Shown: in pieces, positions 15,235 through 23,369 of the stretch
Numbering within the stretch: the first letter of the stretch is position 1
Layout: every line of letters starts with the position of its first letter
From: Microlunatus phosphovorus NM-1
Lineage (GTDB): Bacteria > Actinomycetota > Actinomycetes > Propionibacteriales > Propionibacteriaceae
Direction of reading: 5' to 3'
Assembly: GCF_000270245.1 (NCBI RefSeq)
Contig: NC_015635.1
Span: 434,001 to 498,000 of the forward strand
DNA length: 64,000 nt
Notes under the pieces: generated by a model
What the model saw: the letters and a program-made list of their open reading frames with translations, nothing else
Told to the model about the DNA's origin: nothing
Database searches by the model: none
Made by a program: the position numbers and the translations under genes

Positions 15235-16674
15235 ATGCGAAGGCGCAGACGAATCCTGGGCGCGATCACCGCGATCGCCACCCTGGCCACGATCGGCATG
15301 ACCGGGCAAGCGCCCACGGCCGAGTCCGCCAGCGGATGCCGGACTCCCAGCTCCGACTTCGATGCGGACGGGGCGCCCGATGTCGCGGTCGGCATACCCG
15401 GACGATCCGGGAAGCCCGGTGCGGTGCAGGTCCGGCTCAGCAACAAGGGCAAGCCGCACACCACCACCATCGCCGGGCCCCACGGCTTCGGCACCGCACT
15501 CACCTCGTTGTCCTCGTACGAGGCTCCCGGCGACGAGGCACTGTGCTCCCAACTGGTCGTCGGCAGTCCCGAGGAAAGCACCCGGACCGACCTGCGGCGC
15601 AGCGGAGTGGTCTACACCTACTACTGGAGCAGCTCCGCCAAGCGGTTCGCGCTGCGCAACCTGTTCGAGCAGCCCGGCGAGTCCGGCGCCAGGTTCGGTG
15701 CCGCCCTGGCCACCGAACAACGCGGCGCCGGCCAGGTCACCTCTCGGCCGGGCACGCTGTACGTCGGCTCACCCGGCAGGGACATCGACGGTATCCCGGA
15801 CACCGGCCAAGTGACCTCGTTCTGGATCGATGCCGACGAGGACCCCGACGTCCACGACACCCACATCACTTGGCTCGGGGAGCCGGTGACCGACGCTCCC
15901 GAATCGAGAGCCGCTCTCGGATCGTCGCTCGCGGCCGCCGGTGGCCAGATCGCCATGGGCATGCCCGGCTTCCCGACTCGAGGCCGGGCGGGCGCGGGCG
16001 CCGTGCTGGTCGACATCGTGGGCACCGATCCCGACCGTCCGGGCCCCCTCCTGCTGTCCCAGGACACCGACGGTGTGCCGGGAACCGCGGAGAAGGGCGA
16101 CCGGTTCGGCGCAGCGGTGCACCTGGTGCCGGGCTCGACCCCTGGCACGACCACCCTGCTGGTGGGTTCGCCGGGGGAGGACGTCGGTAGCGCCGTGGAC
16201 GCGGGAGCCGTGACCATTGCCCGCATCTCGTCGGCCACCGCCGACCTCAGTGGAAAGGCCCGGACCGTGAACCAGAACTCAGCCGGGATGGCCGGCACCT
16301 CAGAACGGGGTGACCAGTTCGGGGCGGCCGTGTCGAGCATGCGATCCGGATCGCGCACGCTGTTCCTCGTCGGCGCCCCGGGTGAGGACGTCGGCAAGAA
16401 GCGCGACGCCGGCATGGTCCAGACGATCGGCACCGGGAAGGGCTGGACGCAGAACAGCAAAGGCGTTCCCGGTCACGCCGAGACCGGCGACCGAATGGGC
16501 GCCTCACTCGGCGGCTCGGTCGCCACCGGGGCGACCCGGTCGCTGATCGGGGTTCCCGGCGAGAACAAGAACACCGGTGGTGTGCTGATCGGACTCCCGA
16601 TCGACCGATACCGGCCGACCTTCGTGGTCGGGAAGAGCGCGGGAGCTCGGTACGGATTCAGCGTCGGCCCCTGA
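15235..16674 (+). CDS. Exported FG-GAP (integrin alpha-like) repeat protein
   Basis: The 479-aa product starts with MRRRRRILGAITAIATLATI and a probable signal peptidase site after about residue 32 (AESASG), so it should be secreted. The mature part holds repeated beta-propeller blades with DxDxDG-like calcium loops (SDFDADGAPDVAVGIPG) and repeated GDRFGAAV...LVGSPGEDVG and GDQFGAAVSS...LVGAPGEDVG units. FG-GAP propellers bind ligands or surfaces. GAAGGAGA precedes the ATG by about 6 nt. It is divergent from the LuxR/AAA regulator. Function beyond extracellular binding is unknown. Confidence 0.85.
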   Translation: MRRRRRILGAITAIATLATIGMTGQAPTAESASGCRTPSSDFDADGAPDVAVGIPGRSGKPGAVQVRLSNKGKPHTTTIAGPHGFGTALTSLSSYEAPGDEALCSQLVVGSPEESTRTDLRRSGVVYTYYWSSSAKRFALRNLFEQPGESGARFGAALATEQRGAGQVTSRPGTLYVGSPGRDIDGIPDTGQVTSFWIDADEDPDVHDTHITWLGEPVTDAPESRAALGSSLAAAGGQIAMGMPGFPTRGRAGAGAVLVDIVGTDPDRPGPLLLSQDTDGVPGTAEKGDRFGAAVHLVPGSTPGTTTLLVGSPGEDVGSAVDAGAVTIARISSATADLSGKARTVNQNSAGMAGTSERGDQFGAAVSSMRSGSRTLFLVGAPGEDVGKKRDAGMVQTIGTGKGWTQNSKGVPGHAETGDRMGASLGGSVATGATRSLIGVPGENKNTGGVLIGLPIDRYRPTFVVGKSAGARYGFSVGP

Positions 16675-16769
16675 CCCGCCGGTCGGCATCGCCAGTGTCT
16701 TGTGGTCCAGGAACCTGGGCGACACGGCTACACGGGCCTGAGCAATGTACGGCACAGGTCGTCGGACAG

Positions 16770-16805
16770 TCCTCCGAGACGTTCCCGCGGGAACGTCTCG
16801 GAGGA
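16770..16805. repeat. 36-bp perfect palindrome, CCCGCGGG-centred repeat copy 3
   Basis: The half-site TCCTCCGAGACGTTCCCG (16770-16787) is followed at once by its exact reverse complement (16788-16805). The core GACGTTCCCGCGGGAACGTC is identical to copy 2 at 8467. GATTCGGC follows, as at 7.1 kb. It sits in the 249-bp gap between the convergent FG-GAP and glycosyltransferase genes, so it may also end transcription from either side. Confidence 0.65.
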
Positions 16806-16923
16806 TTCGGCGATGATCCGGACAAGGCACGAGGACGCGGATCACGAGCGGACAGAACTCGAGTTGATTCCGTTTGCTCCGGTAGTCCAGAGCTGAGGTT
16901 CAGTCTTGTGACCAGCGCCGAGG

Positions 16924-18234
16924 TCAACGGCCTGCTCGACTTGGTCGAGAACCTCGATCGGTTGCGGCTCCGGACAGCAGCTTCTCCAGTTCCTCGGCAG
17001 CTGCCAACTCGCGACCGGTCGAGGCTATCTCCAGCTGCAGCTCCGCTGCTCTCCGGCGGAACCGCTCGTCGCCCAGCACCTGGCGGACGGCGGCGGTGAT
17101 GGCTTCCGGTCGCGGCGTTTGGGTCCGAAGGTTGATCCCGACGCCCGACCAGCCGACCCGGGCTGCGACCTCCACCTTGTCCTCGGTCTTCCCGGCCGCA
17201 ACGATCGGCACCCCGGCGGCCAGGGCGAGTTGAACCGCCCCGAAGCCGGCGTTGGTGACCAGTACGTCGGCCCGCGGCAGCAACCGGTCGAACGGGATGA
17301 ACCGCTCGACCCGGGCGTTCGCCGGCAGCGGGCCGAGTTCACGTGGATCCCGGCCGCCGGTGACCGCCACCACAAGGACGTCCTCGCCGGCCAGTGCGGC
17401 CAAACCAGGTTGGAGCAACTCGGTCGGGTCGGTCGCCACGGTGCCTTGGTTGAGAACGATCACCGGCTTGCCGGCATCCAGATCCGACCACCAGTCCGGC
17501 TCCGTCCAGCCCTGAACGGGCAGCGGCCTGACAGGTCCGACGAAGCGCACGTGCTCCGGGAGATTGCGTTGTGGGTACTCGAAGCCCTTCGCGCCCAACT
17601 GGAGATAGAGCGAAGCGTGCAACATGTACTCGAAGACGATCTCGTCGCGGGCAGGCAGGCCGAAATCGGCCCGGACCTCATTGACGGCGTCGGTCATCCC
17701 GGCGAACAAGGTCCGCCGCACCAATGTGTGCAGGACCTGGTTGCGGAGGGACCCAAGAGCACCGGTGGTCGGTCGGAGCCCCAGTCCGAACGGCGGTACG
17801 TCGCGACTCGGGAACCCGACCACGCTGACCCCGAACGCGGCGAACGGCGGCCCGCCGAGTTCGCTGAGCATGGGGCCCGCGATCAAGCCGGTGTCGCCGA
17901 CGATCAGATCGGCCGGCTCGTCCTCGAGGGCGGCCAGCAGATCGGCCAGGTGGGTCCGGGCGGGCTGGGAGAAGGCGACGGCCATGTCGAACTTCAGCTT
18001 GGCGAGACCGGACAGTTCTGCTCGCTGGGGAAAGAAGTCGTCCAGTCCAACCAGGCTGAAGTCGTGGTCGCTCATCGGCAGATACTCCGCGCCGATGGCT
18101 TGGATCCGGTCGGCGTACTTGCGGCCGGCGTACCACCGGACGCTGTGGCCGCGCTCGATCAGAGCGCGGACGATGGGCAACGCGGGGACAGTGTGGCCGT
18201 CGGCGGGCGTGGTGGCGAAAATGATGCGTGACAT
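16924..18234 (-). CDS. Family 1 (MGT/UGT-type) glycosyltransferase
   Basis: The 436-aa protein has the GT-B fold layout of macrolide- and erythromycin-type glycosyltransferases. The N-terminal acceptor domain begins MSRIIFATTPADGHTVPALP. The C-terminal nucleotide-sugar domain has VIVLNQGTVATDP, VERFIPFDRLLPRADVLVTN and the sugar-donor signature NAGFGAVQLALAAGVPIV. It would transfer an activated sugar to a small-molecule acceptor, but the acceptor is unknown and no biosynthetic cluster surrounds it. The gene stands alone, converging on the palindrome at 16.8 kb. It has no signal peptide. Confidence 0.85.
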   Translation of the reverse strand: MSRIIFATTPADGHTVPALPIVRALIERGHSVRWYAGRKYADRIQAIGAEYLPMSDHDFSLVGLDDFFPQRAELSGLAKLKFDMAVAFSQPARTHLADLLAALEDEPADLIVGDTGLIAGPMLSELGGPPFAAFGVSVVGFPSRDVPPFGLGLRPTTGALGSLRNQVLHTLVRRTLFAGMTDAVNEVRADFGLPARDEIVFEYMLHASLYLQLGAKGFEYPQRNLPEHVRFVGPVRPLPVQGWTEPDWWSDLDAGKPVIVLNQGTVATDPTELLQPGLAALAGEDVLVVAVTGGRDPRELGPLPANARVERFIPFDRLLPRADVLVTNAGFGAVQLALAAGVPIVAAGKTEDKVEVAARVGWSGVGINLRTQTPRPEAITAAVRQVLGDERFRRRAAELQLEIASTGRELAAAEELEKLLSGAATDRGSRPSRAGR

Positions 18235-18300
18235 GAAGTTCAGTCTTCAACTACCCGTTCTCGCGGACATCGGTAGCGACTACTGAGCCGCACTCCAGTA

Positions 18301-19509
18301 CTACCGAGATTCCATGCGCCGGGAGCGCGCGCTTAGCGCCGCGGGGCCTGAACGACCGTGAAGACGACCCGAAAGGTCACCGAGGCCCTCAGCCGCCAGA
18401 GCTGAAGCAGCGTCACGGGTGGCGCTGGCAAGGATCGCGCGGACCTCGGCGGCGTCGATGCCGGCGCGAATTGCTTCTTGGTCTCCGGGCTGCCATCCGC
18501 CTGAGCCGGCGAGTGGGATCTCGGTGAGATATCGCCGCTCGTGCTCCGGAATCCGCGCGACGACGAGATCCGGGTCTTCTGCGGCGGTCGCGTACAGGTC
18601 CGGTCCGTCGGCGTAGAACAGATCGGTCACGACAAGGTGCCCGTCGGACGCGCGCATGATGTTGCTGGGATTGTCGTCGAGCGGGCCGCACCAGGGCAGT
18701 TCTGCTTTCGCTCGTTCGTGGATGCGCTGGATCGTGTCAACGAGTTCCTCGTACTCGGGAGCTCGCTCCGCAATTGCCCGGTGGACGGCTGCGGCGACGT
18801 GTTCGGGGACGGGATCCAGCCACTCCATGATCTGAAGGTCACCTCCGCCAGCCAGCCTGCGGTGCGCATGCAGGATCGGAACCTGTCCGGTCGCCGTCGC
18901 CTCTCGGTACAGCGCAGCGGCGTAGGGACCGGTCGGATCGAACGGGCTGATCCTGGCCGCCATGGTTCCGTCGGGGGAGCGGAGTGCGATTGCCCAGTCC
19001 CCGGCCGCCACCTTGGTCCAACCGGTGGCCCGGAGCGCAGCCTCCACCATCCGGTGATTGGGGCGCTCACCCAGTGCTGCGAGAAGCGCTCCGAAATCGC
19101 TGTTGGACTGTGGGTCCGGGGTGGTGATCACGGTCAGATCGTCGTTTGGGGTCGTGGCCGCAACCGACCTCGAGAGCTCGAGGCCCCAGTGCTCCTCCAC
19201 GTGCTCGTCCTTGAGTCTGAGGATCTCGACCGTGCGGCGCTCTACGTGAGTGTCGTCGTCGGCCGTGCCAGCCCAGTGCAGGACGCCAGCTTCCACATCA
19301 CCCACTCGGACGACATCTGAGGCATGGACTCGAAGGTCGGCCAGCGACCGCCGTGCGCTCGATACGATCGCGATGAACTCCTCGGGGCCGTCGAACTCGA
19401 TCCACTCCGGTCGTTGATGATCCACATACCCGGCGGCGAACAAGATGGAGACAGTGCTCAGCTCACCGGAACTGAAGATTCCCGCGATCTGCGCGAGCAA
19501 GAACGTCAT
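18301..19509 (-). CDS. SnoaL-like domain fused to aminoglycoside-phosphotransferase-like kinase
   Basis: The 402-aa product has two parts. Residues about 1-120 resemble a SnoaL/NTF2-like fold (VSILFAAGYVDHQRPEWIEF, then HWAGTADDDTHVERRTVEI and HVEEHWGLE). Residues about 140-370 resemble the APH kinase-like fold: GDWAIALRSPDGTMAARI for the nucleotide lobe, LQIMEWLDPVP for the hinge, PLDDNPSNIM in place of the usual HGDxxxxN loop, and VVTDLFYADG in place of the DFG-like segment. The catalytic-loop His-Gly is not conserved, so kinase activity is uncertain. ATG 19509 is chosen because GGAGGAT lies 3 nt upstream; an in-frame ATG at 19542 lacks this. The ABM gene is divergent. No characterised homologue is recognised. 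Confidence 0.65.
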   Translation of the reverse strand: MTFLLAQIAGIFSSGELSTVSILFAAGYVDHQRPEWIEFDGPEEFIAIVSSARRSLADLRVHASDVVRVGDVEAGVLHWAGTADDDTHVERRTVEILRLKDEHVEEHWGLELSRSVAATTPNDDLTVITTPDPQSNSDFGALLAALGERPNHRMVEAALRATGWTKVAAGDWAIALRSPDGTMAARISPFDPTGPYAAALYREATATGQVPILHAHRRLAGGGDLQIMEWLDPVPEHVAAAVHRAIAERAPEYEELVDTIQRIHERAKAELPWCGPLDDNPSNIMRASDGHLVVTDLFYADGPDLYATAAEDPDLVVARIPEHERRYLTEIPLAGSGGWQPGDQEAIRAGIDAAEVRAILASATRDAASALAAEGLGDLSGRLHGRSGPAALSARSRRMESR

Positions 19510-19588
19510 CAGATCCTCCTCCGTATTCTTGGCGCTCGACATTCTCGGCGCTCGACGAGAACGGACCGCTCGAATAGTGTGAAAGACC

Positions 19589-19873
19589 ATGATTGCTGTG
19601 TTGGGTCATCTGGTCGTGGATCCCGAAAACCGTGACTCGTTCCTCGCGGTGTCGCTGGGGGCAATTCAAGCAGCCCGACGTACGCCCGGATGCCTGCATT
19701 TCACGGTCACGGCCGACCCTGTCGAGCCAGCCTGGGTGGCGATTGCCGAGCTGTGGTCGAGCCGAGCGGAGCTGGAGGCATTCCGAAGCAGTCCGTCTGG
19801 TGAGGACGACGCCAACCCATCCGCGTACGTCCGCGAGTTTCATGTCACGGAGTACGACGTCGCTGACCTTTGA
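19589..19873 (+). CDS. Antibiotic biosynthesis monooxygenase (ABM) domain protein
   Basis: The 94-aa protein begins MIAVLGHLVVDPENRDSFLA and continues ARRTPGCLHFTVTADP and ELWSSRAELEAFRSS, the standard dimeric ferredoxin-like ABM fold. Members include quinone-forming monooxygenases and heme-degrading enzymes, but many small stand-alone members have no known role. Its stop lies 45 bp before the leaderless-type start of the hydrolase. It is divergent from the SnoaL-kinase gene, separated by 79 bp. Confidence 0.8.
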   Translation: MIAVLGHLVVDPENRDSFLAVSLGAIQAARRTPGCLHFTVTADPVEPAWVAIAELWSSRAELEAFRSSPSGEDDANPSAYVREFHVTEYDVADL

Positions 19874-19904
19874 CGCTGAAGATCCGCGCGGGGGCGATGC
19901 CGGG

Positions 19905-19910
19905 TCATAA
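19905..19910 (+). promoter_or_regulatory. -10 box for a leaderless hydrolase transcript
   Basis: CATAAT is followed 7 bp later by GTG 19918. In actinomycetes this spacing puts the transcription start on the start codon itself. It decides the start choice for the next gene. Confidence 0.4.
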
Positions 19911-19917
19911 TCACGGG

Positions 19918-20721
19918 GTGACTGCCGAGCGAGCGCCCATGGTTCGGGAGTTGGGTCGTGGGCGTCCGATTCTTGTGGTCCACGGGGGGATGGGCAACGA
20001 GGTGCCGTGGCTGCGGGTCGCCAAGGCGATGAGTACGCGCTATCGGGTTGTGCTGATCCGTCGACGGCTGTATCGCTTGGAGATCCCGGTTCGACTGGAG
20101 CAGGCCATCGCGGACCAGGTGGCAGAGGTCTTGGACGTCGCCCGTGGGTTCGATGAGCCTTGCGTCATCGTCGGCCATTCATCTGGCGCACTCATTGCGC
20201 TCGAGGCGTTGGCTGCCGATTCGGGTCCCTTTGCGGGCGGGATCATCTACGAACCGCCGACCCCCTTGCCTGAGCTTCCTTTTGGTGAGCCAGGTCTCGG
20301 GCCACGGGCTCGCGCTGCCCTCGACGCTGGGCATGTCGGCCGCGCGTTGCAGATTTACCTCCGTGAGGGCTTCAGAGCACCCAACTGGTGGAGCGCCGTT
20401 GCGCCGGCGCTGGCACTGCTGCCGGTGGTTCGACAGTTCGTACCTCGTCAGATCGACGATTACGAGTCGATGGTCAGGCTCGGTGTCCGCTTAGATGCCT
20501 ACGCGACTATCGATTGTCCCCTGTGGGTCCTCGCTGGGGAGAAGAGCCCGGCTCACTTCCGGCAACGGTCCGCGCGGTTGGCCGCCACGCATCCCCGAGC
20601 CGACTTGGTCATGCTGCCGGGGGCTGGTCACAATGCAAACCAGTCGCAGCCGCGACGGTTGGGTGACCTCATCTGCGACTTCGCCAAACCACTGATCGGC
20701 GATTCTGCGGGACGCGCATGA
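19918..20721 (+). CDS. Alpha/beta hydrolase
   Basis: From GTG 19918 the protein is 267 aa. It has the HGG oxyanion loop (PILVVHGGMGNE), the nucleophile motif VIVGHSSGAL near residue 93, an acid after the strand PLWVLAGEKSP and the terminal His in LPGAGHNAN, so the triad is complete. Longer frames start at TTG 19870 or ATG 19897. I prefer GTG 19918 because CATAAT sits 7 bp before it, a leaderless arrangement, and because the extra residues are not conserved. Its 3' end overlaps the next gene as ATGA. Substrate is unknown. Confidence 0.8.
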   Translation: MTAERAPMVRELGRGRPILVVHGGMGNEVPWLRVAKAMSTRYRVVLIRRRLYRLEIPVRLEQAIADQVAEVLDVARGFDEPCVIVGHSSGALIALEALAADSGPFAGGIIYEPPTPLPELPFGEPGLGPRARAALDAGHVGRALQIYLREGFRAPNWWSAVAPALALLPVVRQFVPRQIDDYESMVRLGVRLDAYATIDCPLWVLAGEKSPAHFRQRSARLAATHPRADLVMLPGAGHNANQSQPRRLGDLICDFAKPLIGDSAGRA

Positions 20722-21437
20722 CAGACCGCAGTCGGAGAGATGCTGGGAAGAGCGCCGGGTCAGCGGCGTCGGGTGACAGTGGGGAGTCCTCTTCGGTGCT
20801 CACGTACGACGAGGTCGGGGCGACTGCAGCAGCTGAATTGCCGTCCGGCTACCGGCATCTGCACGAGTGGCGTCAGATCGGTTTCGGCCAGGAATGGTTC
20901 ATCGAGGCCTCGCAGCGGCTGCTCAGCTGGAACGCTCACCGGCGGGCTGGGGTCCGAGTTGATACTGCGTCGCCGGTATCGCTCGACCAGGCTGTGGTGT
21001 TGCGGCTCCGTTTCGGGCCGCTCAGGTTCACCGCTCCGGTACGCGTCGTCGACTACATCGACACCCCGACCGAGCGTGGGTTCGCCTACGGGACGCTGCC
21101 AGGGCACCCCGAGATCGGTGAGGAACGCTTCGCCGTTCAAATCGACGAGGACGACATCGTGTGGGCCGAGATCCGGGCGTTCTCCCGGCCCGGGCGGTGG
21201 TTCACCCGGTTGGGTGACCCGCTGGCGCGGAGCGTCCAAGACGCCGTTACCAGGAAGTACCTGCGCGCTCTCGAGGACGGTCGGCCGTTGCCCTGCCCCT
21301 GCTGTGGTGAGCGCACTCTGCCGGAGCGAAGCGCCTGCGAGTGGTGCCCCGTCTGCGACTGGGAAGACGACCCCAACCAGCTACGAGACCCGCATTCCCC
21401 TGAGCATTGGCTTTCGCCTGACCTCGGACCGGCGTGA
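20718..21437 (+). CDS. DUF1990 protein with C-terminal CPCC zinc-ribbon-like domain
   Basis: The 239-aa protein has an N-terminal DUF1990 part (about 27-180: LTYDEVGATAAAELPSGYRH, then GFAYGTLPGHPEIGEERFAV). This is a START/polyketide-cyclase-like fold found in plants and actinomycetes. It then ends with a cysteine-rich CPCC domain (LPCPCCGERTLPERSACEWC, then PVCDWEDDPNQ), which probably binds a metal. I know these as separate families, so the fusion is unusual. ATGA overlap with the upstream hydrolase implies coupling. The next small gene starts 4 bp after its stop. Confidence 0.8.
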   Translation: MTDRSRRDAGKSAGSAASGDSGESSSVLTYDEVGATAAAELPSGYRHLHEWRQIGFGQEWFIEASQRLLSWNAHRRAGVRVDTASPVSLDQAVVLRLRFGPLRFTAPVRVVDYIDTPTERGFAYGTLPGHPEIGEERFAVQIDEDDIVWAEIRAFSRPGRWFTRLGDPLARSVQDAVTRKYLRALEDGRPLPCPCCGERTLPERSACEWCPVCDWEDDPNQLRDPHSPEHWLSPDLGPA

Positions 21438-21440
21438 CTG

Positions 21441-21731
21441 ATGCGCCTCGAGCTGACCGTTTCCTACAGCCACTTGTTCCGTGGCGTCCGGTTACGCGGC
21501 CCGGCAGCGGTGGCACTCCCGGTGCGAGCGTCGGGTGTGGACCTGATGTTCAGTGATGGCGTCGAACTCGAAGCCGAGCTCGTGGAGTTGGACGATGCCG
21601 CGTTGGCGCTCGCCGTGCCGGCGTATGAGACCGCGACCGGTCATCAGATCAAGGCGGCACTCTGGTCGATCGGCGAGGTGATTGCAGATCAGGACGCGAT
21701 GACCATCAAACTGGGCCCACGGCTGCACTGA
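21441..21731 (+). CDS. Small protein of unknown function
   Basis: A 96-aa protein I do not recognise (begins MRLELTVSYSHLFRGVRL, middle DLMFSDGVELEAELVELDDA). It looks like an alternating beta-strand fold without cysteines, signal peptide or membrane segment. It starts 4 bp after the DUF1990-CPCC stop and closes this three-gene operon. It converges on the EamA gene 16 bp away. Its close spacing and low-entropy codon use support it as real. Confidence 0.6.
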   Translation: MRLELTVSYSHLFRGVRLRGPAAVALPVRASGVDLMFSDGVELEAELVELDDAALALAVPAYETATGHQIKAALWSIGEVIADQDAMTIKLGPRLH

Positions 21732-21746
21732 CCTGCCATCTCGCCG

Positions 21747-22745
21747 TCATCGCCGACCATGGTCAAGGCGGCGACGGGTACTACGCGGACCGACGAGCGT
21801 GCCCGGCGGCGTCTGCACCACCGCGATGCCGGTCAGGATCAAGATTCCGCCGACGACCTGGACGGGAGTGGGGATCTGGCCCAGCAGGATGGCCGCGAAG
21901 ACCACCGCCAAGATCACCTCCGACAATGCCACGAATGAGGCGATCGAACTCCCGAGCCGCCGGACTGCCTCGATGCCGCTGATGTATGCCAAAGCGGCGG
22001 ACACCAAGGCCAGGGCGAGCATCGGCACCCACCACGGCACCGGGTGTCCGGCGAAGAGCGCCGGAGCCGAAGCTGTTGTCAGTGGGACGATGCCGATTGC
22101 TCCGGCCAGCAGCAGGAGGACAGCCCCCACGCCGGTGCCGACGGTGGTCATCAGCAGTGGCGGTGGCGCCGCGGTGGTGCGCTCCGACATGAGGAAATAG
22201 CCGCACAGGCAGAGCGCGGCGCTCAGCCCCCAGGCCACGCCGACCAGGCTGATCCGTACCTCACCGGTCAGATCGAGCACCAGCGCGAGCCCGGCCAGCG
22301 ACAGCGCCGCTCCCACCAGCTTCGTCGCACTCGGCCGCTGGCCGCGACGCAACCAGAGCCAGCCGATCAACAGCACGGGCGCCAGATACTCCAGCAGCAG
22401 CGCCACGCCGACCGAGAGATGCTGAACGGCGTTGAAATAGCAGAGCTGGCCGCCGGCGACGGCCACGATCCCGTACGCGATCATCCGCCGGGTCTGCCGG
22501 CCGGACGGCAGTCCGGTACGGCGGAGCAGGAACAGGCATGGGATCAGCAGAACCAGGAAGGCTCCGCCCACTCGGCCGGCCACCACGGCGGCCGGTGACC
22601 ACCCGGTGACCAGCATCGTGCCGGCCAACGGTCCGGCAAGACCGAAGGCCGCGGCCGACACCAGCGCGATCGGCAAACCGGTCCGCAGGTCTACGGTGGT
22701 GCTGCCCACTGCCGTGGCGGCAGGCTGGCTGGCGGTGCTGGGCAC
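21747..22745 (-). CDS. EamA/DMT-family exporter
   Basis: The 332-aa protein has ten hydrophobic segments in two homologous halves (for example ALVSAAAFGLAGPLAGTMLV and LALVSAALAYISGIEAVRRL). This is the signature of drug/metabolite transporters of the EamA type, which export amino acids or small metabolites across the cytoplasmic membrane. GTG 22745 starts the conserved frame. It is divergent from a CGNR regulator across about 75 bp of AT-richer sequence, so the CGNR protein is a plausible regulator. The aminotransferase next to CGNR may make or use the exported compound. Confidence 0.85.
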   Translation of the reverse strand: MPSTASQPAATAVGSTTVDLRTGLPIALVSAAAFGLAGPLAGTMLVTGWSPAAVVAGRVGGAFLVLLIPCLFLLRRTGLPSGRQTRRMIAYGIVAVAGGQLCYFNAVQHLSVGVALLLEYLAPVLLIGWLWLRRGQRPSATKLVGAALSLAGLALVLDLTGEVRISLVGVAWGLSAALCLCGYFLMSERTTAAPPPLLMTTVGTGVGAVLLLLAGAIGIVPLTTASAPALFAGHPVPWWVPMLALALVSAALAYISGIEAVRRLGSSIASFVALSEVILAVVFAAILLGQIPTPVQVVGGILILTGIAVVQTPPGTLVGPRSTRRRLDHGRR

Positions 22746-22820
22746 AGTGCGAGGTCCTACTAGTAATGAGTAAATTGATCTACGCTAATGACACTACGAG
22801 GGGAGGTGTCAGGAGTCAAG

Positions 22821-23369
22821 ATGGTTTTCGCTTATGACACCGAGGTGTCGCTGGTCGAAGCGGCGATGCTGGTGAACACCGTGGACAGTGACGGTGTGGA
22901 TGCGCTCGCAGACCCGGCCGGGCTGCAGGTCTGGCTGGCGCAGCATCCCTTCACGGGCGTCATCCTGGGCAACGCGGACGAGGTTGCCGAGGTACGCGCC
23001 GTGCGGACCCAGCTCCGGCGGCTGTGGCAGGTCGCCGATCGCGATGCCGCAGTCCCGATCATCAATGACCTCCTCGCTGCCGCCGATGCGCGCCCCTTCT
23101 TGACCAGGCACGACGAGTGGGACTGGCACCTGCATGTGACCCCGCCGGATGCGCCGCTGGCTCAGCGGATGGCCGCCGAGGCCGCGATGGCGTTCCTGGA
23201 ATTGGTCCGCGCCGATGACTGGGGGCGGCTGAAGACCTGTGCCGCCGACGACTGCCACGACGTCCTCGTCGATCTCTCCAAGAACCGCTCGAAGCGCTAC
23301 TGCGACGACGGCAACTGCGGCAACAGGGCGGCGGTTGCCGCCTACCGAGCGCGGAAGCGAGCCAGATGA
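22821..23369 (+). CDS. CGNR zinc-finger (ABATE) transcriptional regulator
   Basis: From ATG 22821 the protein has 182 aa. The N-terminus (VSLVEAAMLVNTVDSDGVDA, ADPAGLQVWLA) is an ABATE-type stress/ligand-binding domain. The C-terminus holds the zinc finger LKTCAADDCHDVLVD and the signature YCDDGNCGNRAAVAAYRARK. CGNR proteins are DNA-binding regulators. AGGAG lies 5 nt before this ATG, which is why I prefer it to ATG 22788. The divergent EamA exporter is the likely target. The 3' end overlaps the aminotransferase start as ATGA. Confidence 0.88.
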   Translation: MVFAYDTEVSLVEAAMLVNTVDSDGVDALADPAGLQVWLAQHPFTGVILGNADEVAEVRAVRTQLRRLWQVADRDAAVPIINDLLAAADARPFLTRHDEWDWHLHVTPPDAPLAQRMAAEAAMAFLELVRADDWGRLKTCAADDCHDVLVDLSKNRSKRYCDDGNCGNRAAVAAYRARKRAR

